Positions 45,917 to 56,256 of a stretch of DNA of 64,000 nt are shown piece by piece. The stretch covers positions 54,166,617 through 54,230,616 of the forward strand of contig NC_087070.1 of the NCBI RefSeq assembly GCF_963678635.1, in the 5' to 3' direction. The notes below the pieces were generated by a model. That model worked only from the letters and a program-made list of their open reading frames with translations, had not been told where the DNA came from and did no database searches. The stretch is from Symsagittifera roscoffensis (Eukaryota; Xenacoelomorpha; Acoela; Convolutidae). Each line of letters opens with the position of its first letter. The stretch's first letter is position 1. The translations under genes and the position numbers were made by a program.

Positions 45917-47567
45917 CACTACTACTACTACTACTACTAAAAGAATTTATTCCCTTTAAAATATAAAGGCATCAAACAAAAGAAATGGTATGATTATGTA
46001 CACAAGACATCACGAACGGCAATTTATGCAATGGCAACAAAGTAGCATTGAACAAGAGTTGTTTAAGTTGAACATATCAATTCTATTTTTCAGATAGATT
46101 TTCAATTTTGCTTTGAAAATTTCAGGCGATGAGAAAATGTCGGCTATGTTGTTTGCTGAAATCATGTTGGCATACCGACAGACGCGATAGAAGAAAAATT
46201 GCTCTGTAAAGAAGAGTCGACAATTCTGGGTTGTTGAAAGCTTAGGGCGTGAGCTATTGCGAAGGTCTTTGGCTGCAAAGGTAAAATTTATGTATCTGTA
46301 AAGGTTGAAATCAAATTGATCAGTCAGGACTCGATTAAGAAAACACATATCATGTAAAGCTATAGTGAAGGAAATTGGCAAGGAATTCGTTTTTCTAAGT
46401 TGTTCTGTATAGTCGTTGACTCCCGTTACCCATTTCAAACATTTTCTGTTAAATAATTCTAGTTTGCGGCGATATGTTAAAGATGGAAACCAGACCTGAC
46501 TACCGTATAATAAAATACTCACAATACATAGCTGGTAATATTTGAATTTGGTTCTCATGGATACTCCATAAGGGATTGAACGTTTCAAGAAATGGAAAGC
46601 TTTGTTAACTGCAACCAGTTTGGTTTTAATGTGGATGTCCCACTTTAAATCACTAGATATCGTTACTCCGAGATCTTTGATAGATGAAACTGACGGAATT
46701 GGGTAATCATTAAGGCAAAGTGTAGATTTGGGGGAAGTTGAGTTAAAACAAATAACTTTGCATTTATCAGAATTAAATGTCATTTCGTTTTCAAGCGTCC
46801 AATTGATAAATAGATCAATGTCTATTTGAACTAAGGAAAAGTCATATTTTGAATAGAGTTTGCTGTCATCAGCAAACAGAAAACATTTAGAGGTTTTCAA
46901 GACAGCTGGCATGTCATTAATGAAGAGTATAAATAGTAAAGGGCCGAGTACACTTCCTTGCGGAACACCACTTGTTACATGGCCTTTTGGAGATGCTTCA
47001 TTGTTAATTAAGACATTTTGCGTGCGGTTTGTGAGATAGGAAGCAAAAAGTTCAAGAAAGCTAACGTCAAAGCCTAAATTACCAAGTTTCAAAATAAGTA
47101 TATGATGAGGAACTTGATCAAAAGCCTTGCGAAAATCGAAGTACACAGAAAGACATTCGCTTTTTGCCTCGACGTCGTTATAAATCTGATCTAGGTATTC
47201 AAGAAGCTGAGTAACAGTCGATCGCTTGGTCATAAAACCATGTTGAGCAGGTGTAACTTTAGCCCGAATTTTAGGATAAATGAAATCGAAGATCATTCTC
47301 TCCAGAACAATCGATAATTGAGGCAATATGCTAATCGGGCGATAATTTTCAACATTTTCGGGATTACTAGATTTAAGAACTGGCGTAATAAACGCACATT
47401 TCCAAAGTTCTGGCCACGTTTTAGTTTCCAAAACCTTGACAAAGAGCTGCACGACTAGAGGAGATATTAATTCACTGCAGTAGTTAAGAATAAAGGTTGG
47501 GAGGCGGTCGTTGGTAATACAAGAAGTTTTAGCAAATTTGAGAGCTTTCTCGACCTTTTTTCATTTG
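45917..47567 (-). mobile_element. LINE-1: 5'-truncated non-LTR retrotransposon with (ACT)7 tail
   Basis: The reverse transcriptase ORF on the - strand ends at 46010; a short 3' untranslated part follows, with AATAAATTCTTTTAGTAG and then a TAG microsatellite (seen on the + strand as (ACT)7 at 45918-45938). A simple-repeat 3' tail is typical of several LINE clades. The 5' side is cut: the frame starts mid-protein after a TGA near 47570, and no endonuclease was found upstream. It lies about 250 bp beyond the sacsin stop, tail to tail. Confidence 0.85.
46010..47567 (-). pseudogene. LINE-1 ORF2 fragment: reverse transcriptase and C-terminal region
   Basis: Continuous frame of about 515 codons, open from 47567 (VEKALKFAKTSC...). 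RT motifs in order: KCAFITPVLKS, NYRPISILPQLS, VYFDFRKAFDQVPHHIL (first catalytic Asp), TSGVPQGSVLGPLLFILFIN, FLFADDSKLYS (catalytic Asp pair), MTFNSDKCKVICF, and the thumb LGVTISSDLKWD. The C-terminal region (LLYGSQVWFPSL, NRKCLKWVTG) is of the jockey/CR1/RTE kind; I cannot fix the clade by eye. The RT itself carries no stop, so the copy is young, but it lacks the endonuclease and 5' promoter. Confidence 0.85.
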
Positions 47568-50002
47568 AGCTTGAAAAAAAGTGTTCACGGCAATGTTTGA
47601 TCTGCAACCGAAAATTCATAGCCCGGTCACTGTTTTATAGTTGGGGTCAGAGTCAGTAGTTCGGTCGTGATAGGAAATTAGTTGCGATAGCCGAGAGATA
47701 AGTACTCACTGACATTTTGATTCCTGGTAACTTTTTGCTTTTCATGACCTTTATTACTTTTAACTTTACCGTGTTTGACTGTTAATTTAATCACGTTTCG
47801 ACTGCAAAGAATCAACTGACGGCGTTTATTGATGGCTTGGGCGAGAGTTATTTTCTACTTCTTTAATTTCAACGGTAAATAAATCGTTTTTACACTGAAA
47901 ACATTTCTAATTATCATTTTCAAAACGCCCTTTTTTAAACTTCTTGTTTGTAATTACTGTTGAAGAAAATTATTTCATTTCAAAGATAACCCTTCTTCTT
48001 TTTCGCTTTTGGACTTCTTCAACCCTCACATCTTTATCTGCAAACCCGACGACCATTTCATAGTTCTAATTTCGACTGTTTCTTCTCATATCACTTTGAT
48101 TGATATACAACTCTGGAAACATATAAATGAAACAAAAAGATACAACAAAATCATATACAGAACGAAGAAAGAAGGATACAAAGGAAATATGAATACACAA
48201 AGGAAATTTGATTAATCTAACATTGATAACTAAGTAAATAGGATCTATTCACAAAGGGACTTCACAGTGTGTAACATTCGCCCGAAAGTACATATCGACG
48301 GAAAATAAAGCTAGGTTCTAAAACGACTGGCTGGCGTCTAAACGCAGCTCTACCTGCTTTTCACCGTCTCTGCCAAAGCCAGTTCTTTTGGTGGTTTTCC
48401 TAACATCGGGTCGACAAAACATTACTACTTTCCGGCTTCGACCAGAACGCTCAAATTAACTTACTTACATGCAAAATTAGTGAGCTTATGGCTGGTTCTC
48501 AGTATCCCCAGACTACGAGGTCACTTCTAAAAACAAAGCTACTACTACTTATTATATTATGATTGTTTTTGTTCAGTAGGTAAAAATCATCATCTCCATC
48601 AAAGATGACTCAACCCTTTCCCTCAACGCCTAGCTTCTCATTATCTGAAAATGAATCTGGATGTTAATTAAGTTCAATTCAGGGCATGACCATGAAGTTA
48701 AAAGTTTGTAAAAAACAGTTCGAGCTCTACGCCCGAGACCCCTCCGGATTCTGGAATCCGGGGAAATAGCACTCCTATTTCTTTCCGGAAGGCTGGACAC
48801 GCTGTCCCAACACCCTTCATCGTTCGCGTGAATTGCTCTGTAATGTTTGTAGCGACTTTCTTACAATTTCCAGTTATGTTGGAGCGGTTTCTTACAATTT
48901 GTTAGAGCGGTTTCTTACAATTTCCAGTTATATCTGTCATTATTTCTTCGTAGTTGTTTTCACGGCAACTATTGTTGTTCTGTTTTTCTCTTGTTTTTTC
49001 TCCAAAATGGCCGTTGTAGCATTTCTCAGAAAATTCGAATTCTTGAAAATTAAAATTTCCAGAATATTCTGACCTTCACGATTCGTCTAATCGTTCAAAT
49101 AACGTCGCTAATCTGCTAAAACCGTTAATCTTCCAGGTCAGATGTTCTTTTCTGGTCGATGAAAATTCGAGCACAGCCCGGTCAATGTACTCAATAATTC
49201 TCGTAGTTTTCATCAAAATGGTACAGTGTCATCGAATTGAGTTTTCAAAATGCACGAAATCACTTTCATCCACGTCATATTGACTCACTGCAAAATATAA
49301 TTGGCATCATACTACACTACTATAGCCTTCCAAAATTTTTCACTAATCTGCACTTTCGAGGATATGACTTAAGATAAAACATTTTTTCTGAATTCTAATG
49401 TCAATGCCCTGATTTAAAACTTTTTCTCTTAGGTTTTAAAAGGTGTTAGTTTGCAGGACAGTCCTGCCAACCAACAAGCTAAAATTACCCTACTATGCTT
49501 CTTCCCTTCGGAAATTTGGTTGTTATTGGTCCTAGATATTAAAATTAAGGAACTCTGTGGTTAGAAGGAACAATGAAATAATCTCCTTCTTCAAGAGTTC
49601 ACCCAAGCCTTTCATGTCACCACAAAGCGATCAGTCGTCCTAGTTGATAAAAAACAATCATGCAGTCTGGAATAATTAAATATACTCTTCACTCAAGCCT
49701 TTCTAAATAAATAGTAAGTGTTTCTAAAGCCACTAACTAAAATAAAAATGCAAAGTTATGAATGCAACAAATTCTTTAATCTTCAAAACTCAACCAAATG
49801 TTTTCTTTCAGTTTCAATTGCAACTTGGTTGCTTTGTTTCTCATTTGAGTTTTTTGTCACATACAAAACAATTCTGAGTCTTAACATCTTCTCTTTTGTC
49901 GCTTCTTTCTTTGTTTTTTGCTTTGTTCGTCGTTTAGAAGTTCTAAAAGTTCTAAATTCTTCTAATTTTCTTTATTTTTGCAACTTGTTTTTCGGCCATT
50001 TG
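47568..50002. other. Intergenic or 3' flank of element B, no gene recognised
   Basis: Mixed-composition sequence. It holds a local repeat of TTTCTTACAATTTCCAGTTAT (about 48847-48932), a perfect 7-bp hairpin CCGGATT-CTGG-AATCCGG at 48744-48761, and a TACTACTACT run near 48540. A 135-codon + strand frame (49718-50125) partly overlaps the end of element B and shows no family. The 3' LTR of element B should lie here but I could not identify it. Confidence 0.4.
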
Positions 50003-50701
50003 TCAATGTTCCATCTCCTCCTCCTGCGACATTGGCTCCGCACTTTCAGTCCCTGTGTCTTGCAACACGCCGGTAGCTATTCTGACGCTGTTGGAAGCAG
50101 TCCTCCAACACCTCTGCTCTTCTGATTCTTGTCTACAACAAGGTCGAGGATCAACGTTACATTCTCTGTTTCGGCAGAAGCTGTTGTGGAGGCACAACGT
50201 CACGTTTCTCTCCAAGTCTTCCTTCATCATCTTTTCCTTTTCCCTTCCGTCACGTTCACTCGTCCTAGAAGTTCTCTTTACTGAGGTGGTCACTGCATTC
50301 CGATGAGTTACAAAAGCTCGCTTAAAAGCTCCTGCTCCAATGTCGAGCTGATACGCACTGTACACTCTGCTGTGCTTCGACATGTGCTTCTTAGCATATT
50401 CGTACCACCATGCAGTCATGTTGGCTCTAAACCATGGCATCATTCGTCTTCTGGCCCATATCTTTCTCACTTCCATCGGAATGTTCAAGATTTTGCTCAT
50501 TGTCTCGAAAAGATCTAAATCTTTTAGACAATCCAATTCCTGCAATTGTTCTTTCATCGGCGCCTCATGTCTATTGTGCTCCTTCATATGAGTCTCCAGC
50601 CATCGCATCACCATGATAATTCCCACTATCACTATCGTTATGGGCTGTGATGAGTCTGATAAACCCATGGAGAGCAGCTCTCCACAGTCCCAGATCAACA
50701 C
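50003..50701 (-). pseudogene. Element B extra gene 3: membrane anchor and cytoplasmic tail
   Basis: Frame of 232 codons. A hydrophobic segment PITIVIVGIIMVMRWL near 50650-50600 is a single transmembrane helix; the ~195 residues after it are charged (WARRRMMPWFRANM, SKHSRVYSAYQLD) and end in an acidic tail at the stop at 50003. With the Cys-rich segment upstream, this gives a type I membrane topology such as viral envelope proteins have. No family could be named, and the gene is broken. Confidence 0.5.
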
Positions 50702-51913
50702 CAGATTAATACGTCCAGGGTACCATCATGTTTGTAGCAAGCAATGGTAGGGGAACTCATCATGTGTTGACATGATGCTCCTCCAATTACGTTTCCCGAA
50801 GCTTCCAGTAGAGGTTCCAGTTCCATCATCACTCGGTGGACTTCATCATTCTCATCTGCTGTATTGTAATCCGTGACTGTTGATCCTTTCTGCTTTTGTC
50901 TTTCAAAGTCACTGAAGTTCCCACTGGCGTATCCCATGAACTTCTTTCCCAGTATCGACTCTAATTCCCCTTTAGTTCTCTACGGAACTGCGGAGAACAT
51001 TTTGCATAGTAACTCGTAAGATTTTTCTGACATTCTTGCTAGTCTCACGCATTTTGGCACTGAGAAGGCTTGATCCACTATCGTTCTCGTATTTTTCATA
51101 TCCACCGCTACGAAATGCACTGGGTATCTGCTCTTGCACATTGGAGCTAATGTAAATCCCACCAAATATCGCGCTACCGACGGTGTGCGATAAGTTTCAC
51201 TGTACCGGATTTTCATTTCCGCCTCGATGGCTTCCCTCCTTTTTCCTATGTGCTTTTGTTCAGTCTGCAAAACTCCTGGAAAGACTTCTACACTGATGGC
51301 CGTGACCATCTCATGCTTGTGTTCTAGATTCAAAAGAACCAAATATGCTGTAGAATCCTAGTGCAGTCACTAGATTCACCTCGGTTCCCCCTTGGCAATC
51401 TGCAATCAGTTCTGTTTCCATTCTGGCCTTCATCACAATGTTCCCAAACAATATCGTTTGTGTTGTTTCTCCAGGGTCTTTACGCAATCCAGACCTCCAC
51501 AGATGTGACCTTCCAGTCCACAGACTTCTGCCAGACAGCTACCAGGTTTGGAGCAGTCCTCTGGTCCCCAGCCAGGCAACTCTACCTTGTCTTCTCCGTT
51601 GCTCTGAGAGGCTGTCGTCATCAGATTATAGATGAAGTTGAGGTCACGCAAGTTACAGTCTGAGTTCAGTTCCCTCTGTACGTCTTGTGTGGCACGTAAT
51701 ATCGAATCAGCGTTGGGACTAGGACACCATTTCACCAGCTCCCATACCACCATTAAGCTCGTTCTCAGCAGTTAGTCTGAAAATCCCAATCCATCCCAAT
51801 TTTGGCACTAAAGGTGCAGCCACCTTTTCCTCCAAGACTAGTCCCAGCTTGGTCTGATGATTCGCAGCGCTTCTTATTGTTGCAATTCTTGACGTCCAGA
51901 ATCTTAGCAACAC
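50695..51913 (-). pseudogene. Element B extra gene 3: Cys-rich ectodomain segment
   Basis: Four frames (51913-51719, 51753-51433, 51342-50980, 50937-50695). One stretch of about 60 residues has at least seven Cys with Gly/Pro spacing (GWGPEDCSKPGSC, CGLEGHICGGLDC), the pattern of a disulphide-bonded secreted or extracellular segment. Next come ARYLVGFTLAPMCKSRYPVHF and an MMELEPLLEASGNV part before the membrane anchor. Broken by frameshifts. Confidence 0.45.
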
Positions 51914-51934
51914 TGCTTGCTCGTAATCAAAGAA

Positions 51935-53355
51935 TCAATCGCGTATAACTTCATTTACGAAAGGTTTGTACGCTATCCGTATGATTCCGGATACGTAACT
52001 GTATGATTTTTTCCTGATTGGTCCACAGTATTCACTGGATTTTGGCAGTGCTTCCATAGAATACTTTTTCAGCCTCAGCTCTTTATTTGAGAATCTCCTT
52101 ATTTTGTATATTTTCTTCATTGGTTCTAGTTGCACGGGTTCTTTCATTTTTACTTGCATTGGTTTGCTCTGGTGTTTGTCCAAAAGTGCTAGCAAGAGCA
52201 AGGCTTTCGCTAGTTCATCACATTCTCTTGGCATTTTCACAAAATTTTTCAATGCTGTCACTGAAATTTGTTCTATCATAAACCGAATAAAACAGAGAGC
52301 GTCTCTCCGCTTCGCGCACGCTATTGCTGCTCCTTCTTGGGTGATCAGATCTCTCACACTCGTCGTTAAGAACACGTTTTCTCCCTTCGATCTTCTTCTT
52401 TCTTCCGAATCAAACTCCCCGCGAGTCAGTTCAGTCATGCACCAAGCGAAACTCAGTTGTAGTTCTGTTCTCACGTAAGGTATTGCTATCAGAACGTGTA
52501 TCTTCGGCGTGGTTCGCATTTCTTCTTCGAAGTATCGTAACACTACCGCTCTCCATGGAAGACTCACCAACTGTTCGATCGTTTCTGCGTGCGTTTCAGA
52601 CCATACCAGGGTCTCGTATGTCTTCTGCTTCAGGGTGGTGCCTTGCATCATCGTCTCCAAATAACCTTCCATGGCACTTTTGTCTTCCAGAGCCATTAGG
52701 TGTCCTCTGGCCGAATTTCTGTACTCTAACATCTCCATGTATCCACCGGCGGGTTCGGCAGTCGATACAGTTTCCGACACTGTCAGTCGGTTATATTCCA
52801 CTGGAACTAGCTGTTCTACGACGCTTCTTTTCCGTGATTCATGGGAGACGGTTTAAAGTCTTTAAATGTACTTTCCCTACATTGGCTGAGTATCTCTATT
52901 TCTAACGTCGCTCCAGTCAGAGTGCGGTCACTCCTTTTGGTTTTGTAACCGGTTGATTTTATTCCTGTCATGAGAATGGGTGGCACCATCGCTACAACAG
53001 ACAATATAGGTAATCGATCATAACCCTGTCTCAAGTCCGTAGCTTCTTCGACGCGTTTTCTTTTTGGTGAGTTGACAGCTTTCATCGAGATTTCTGAATC
53101 CACCTTCGTCTTTCCCGCTCTCCTCAATGCCACTTTGCTGCCCAGTTTCATCTTCATCCTATTAATCTTGTCGATCACCAATTTTGATCGTATCGTTCCC
53201 TTCCGGGTTCTTGACAGATAGACCACTTCTCCTTTGCCTTCTTGCGGCGTCATCTTGATAGGAGAGTTTGCCTCACTTTCGTCAGTGGCTGAGTCGATCA
53301 ACAACTCGCTCAATCTCCCTTCACACTCGTCATGTTTGTCAAGGACTTCCCGCAT
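51935..53355 (-). pseudogene. Element B extra gene 3: envelope-like protein, N-terminal and middle part
   Basis: Two frames (53355-52816 and 52801-51935). The first is basic, then has a hydrophobic run LPILSVVAMVPPILMTGI near 53010-52960 that could be an internal signal peptide or anchor, followed by TGATLEIEILSQCRE, the start of a likely ectodomain. The second has the helix-strand mix KIHVLIAIPYVRTELQLSF, scattered Cys, an (R/K)-rich stretch EFDSEERRRSKGENVFL and KALLLLALLDKH. I do not recognise the family, and similarity to any known viral glycoprotein class is not shown. Confidence 0.45.
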
Positions 53356-53372
53356 TAGTGGTCGGTTGAGAC

Positions 53373-54005
53373 CTAGTTTCGAAATAGACTGGTTTCCGTA
53401 GCTCTGAATTGCTTCCAGACCTCTTCCATGAAGGCCACTCTATCCATTCTACATCCCGTCCTATTTTCAAGGTCTCTGTGATGCACCTCCCACTCTTCTT
53501 CGGGCAACGTTCCCAAGAAAGGTACTCTGGCAGCGCTTTCTATTCTTCTTCTCCTTGATGATTCCATCAATAGTTTCTGTTCGGTATTGTTAGAATTGCT
53601 CGGAGAGCCGCTCTCCAGCAAGTTCCGATTTGTTCCCATTAAAAAAGCCGACGGGGGTTCCAGCGTGCAAGTACCCTCGTCCGCTGGCTCAGTCGTCGCT
53701 TCCAACGCGTCTGCGCTGTTTTCAAAATCACTGAGGAAATTGAAGTCTAGGCAGGATATTCCTCCTGTCGAAGCCTTATCGTCTTCTTTCTCAGCTTGAT
53801 CTGGATCCTGTTGCATAGGTTCTTCCGATCGACGGCTTCCTCCCTGCCCATCGTCTCGTTCTGGGTTCTTTCCTGAATATGAGGGCCCTTGCTTTTCACT
53901 TCTGACCTCATCCGGAAATTTCGGTACAATTAGCCTGCCAGCTGACTGATCTTCCTCCTCTCCATGATTTACTTTGATCTCTTCACAGCCGACGGGTGCT
54001 AGCAT
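53373..54005 (-). pseudogene. Element B extra gene 3, N-terminal acidic region
   Basis: Frame from ATG 54005 (MLAPVGCEEIKVNHGEEEDQ) for ~210 codons. Strongly acidic and low complexity, with a short globular end (VPFLGTLPEEEWEVHHRDLE). It is followed after one stop by the next coding segment. It lies upstream of the hydrophobic segment of the membrane protein, so it could be the cytoplasmic leader of that polyprotein or a separate protein. Confidence 0.45.
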
Positions 54006-54035
54006 GATTCTAGTCCGTAGCGTTCTTCCCACCGT

Positions 54036-56232
54036 TTACTCCGGTTTCACACTCGTTAAGATCAGGGAGGCTTCTGGTATTTCATCCATGCCTCTCATCA
54101 TCATAGGCTCTAGATCCAGTTTCGTCCATTCCTCATCAAATCTCCCAGGCCTCGGATTCGCTGCATTGCTCATTCGTCTTCTCGTTGCTCCATCCGTGTA
54201 AGCAAACTGCGTATACTGCAGCACTGCGGCATTTCTGCCCTCAAAACACGGGTCCATCGTTTCCGAAAAATTCGCCATCCTCCTTTCATTAATCTCAAAA
54301 GCTCTCAACCTAGGAGTTTGCACTGAGGAGACTGCTCCGAGCAACATCCTTTTTATCAGAGGGAATTCAGCGATTTCTTCCGGCAGTTTCTTATAATCAC
54401 CCCCAACCTTTCGTCTTTTCTCTCACCTTAGGATATGCTGCAGTCAGTCGAGGAATTCTCGAACTACGTGGCTCCTCTGATCAATGCTAAGGGATTGGTC
54501 CTCATAGCTAAGCTCAGATCAGTTAGTAGGGGCATGCCTCCAGCATGACGTCGCACGTCTTCCTCCCTCTGAATCTTTTCATCCTCTCCTGTTCCAAAGC
54601 GATTCTGCTGCAGGAGGTACTGGATAGGAGTATGTCGCAAATCTCTTATCTTATTCCAGGAATCCGTGGATCGCTTTACATCGAATTTCCTCACGTTCTT
54701 CCTTATCTGCTCCGGGTAGCGTGTCAAATTCATCAATCCTCCCAAGTTTCCATGCGTTATCGCTATCAATGTTAGAAGTCCATCTAATTGCAAATTCTGT
54801 TCTCCCTCAGTGAGCAGTATCGCTGGTCCTTTCATAAAGTTCTCTGCTCCAAACTTCACGAACAGGGCTAGTAATTCAACGATCGATACTTCTACGACTG
54901 CTTGAAGGAATTCTTTTAATCAGATATCGGGAAAGCGAGGGGTAAATTTTCGCCAAGAAGGACACGGTCATCCGGCTCCTAACCCTTCCAGCATGCTGTC
55001 AGTCCGGTCAAAGCCTTCTTCTCCTCTCACCTTCTGGGTCCAGAAAGCTTCCAGGGTAACTTGGCACACTCTGTTCACGAACTCGGCTGATTTCTTTTCA
55101 GCATTTTCGGCCAGGCTTACCTCTTTCACTAAGTAGGCATGGATCTTCCTGATCATCACTGGGCCTCGCTCGAAAGCATCCGCGCCCAATGCTGCCTGCT
55201 ACTCGAGGCGTCAAGTGCAGCCACTGGTTAGCCTCTGGTTTCGTTCTCAAAACTATCGCTTCCAAGTGAGCTCTGGTCTCCTTTGAGTTCTTCCTCCTCC
55301 CTTTTTCCTCTTTTATTTCCATTCCTCGGAACCATAAATCTTTTGACATCGCTACGATTAGTCGATGGTCATTGTCAATTCCTTGCTTCAGTTTGAGTTG
55401 TCGACTGAAATTGGACAGTTCCAACCCCAGCATTTCGTCTAACACTAACACGTGTAGTGAATGGTTCTTAAATCCTCGCATCGCATTCGAGATGTCAGAC
55501 CACACCGCAGGTAATTCAGCCCTGATTGGCCCCAGCTTCTCCATCTCTATCCCGCGATTTGGCACAGATATGATAACATCATATTTCCCTTCCGAGAGCA
55601 AAGCCACCCAAAAACGGCTCTCGGTGTTATTTTAGTGAAGGCACCTTCTTTCAGGGTGTCTACTACTTCACCCATTGAGTCGAGGATATCCTTTATAGCT
55701 GGCCCTACAGCGCTGCTTTCGGCTGTCGTAGGCTCTCTGAGTCTGCTCAGGAAACCCCTACTGTGTAGTTGGTCATTGATGCCAATAAATACGAGTGTGA
55801 TTGGGTGCATTTCTGTCTGCCGTTGTACCCCAATTGCCATCGACACATATTGCATTAGGTCTAGGTCGACCGCTGCCAACATTATTACATCTGACCAAAA
55901 CAGAGACTTGGAGGTATATACGAAGTCTGAACTCGCGACTATCATAATCTTTGCCTTCCTCATTTCTGCCTTGTCATACGCAGCAAAGATGGTCTCATCT
56001 TTCTTGATCGCCTTCAATCCACCGTATCTCTGAACATCACCTTCTTGATTCACTTGTTTCGGGTACGCTCTTTCTTTTACGTGACTTGGGGATGCTTTTA
56101 CCTGCCTAAAAATCTTACATGTTGTCCGATTGGTGGCCTCGTCGTCAGGAATCTTCCGGGTCTTTCTTCTCGATTTCCCTCATCGTGATCCAGCTTCACA
56201 TCTGGTAACGGTATTGCATTCACTGGACCCAT
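54036..56232 (-). pseudogene. Element B extra gene 2: large protein, possible second SGNH-like fold, frameshifted
   Basis: Starts at ATG 56232 (MGPVNAIPLPDVKLD). Pieces in several frames (56053-55547, 55607-55098, 55189-54968, 54859-54464, 54347-54036) form one ~700-residue protein. The first third has KIMIVASSDFVYTSKSL, LVFIGINDQLHSRG, KYDVIISVPNRG and then LKQGIDNDHRLI, which follow the order and spacing of SGNH blocks (Ser-Asp, G-x-N-D, a middle strand, D-x-D-H), though block I lacks the usual GDS. The rest is helical without known motif (LLTDLSLAMRTNPLALI, AVLQYTQFAYTDGATRRR, PMMMRGMDEIPEASLIL). Helical, TM-free composition would fit a structural or nucleocapsid role; this is a guess. I do not recognise the family. 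Confidence 0.55.
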
Positions 56233-56256
56233 TGTATTGTTTGAGGGCAGTCCCTC

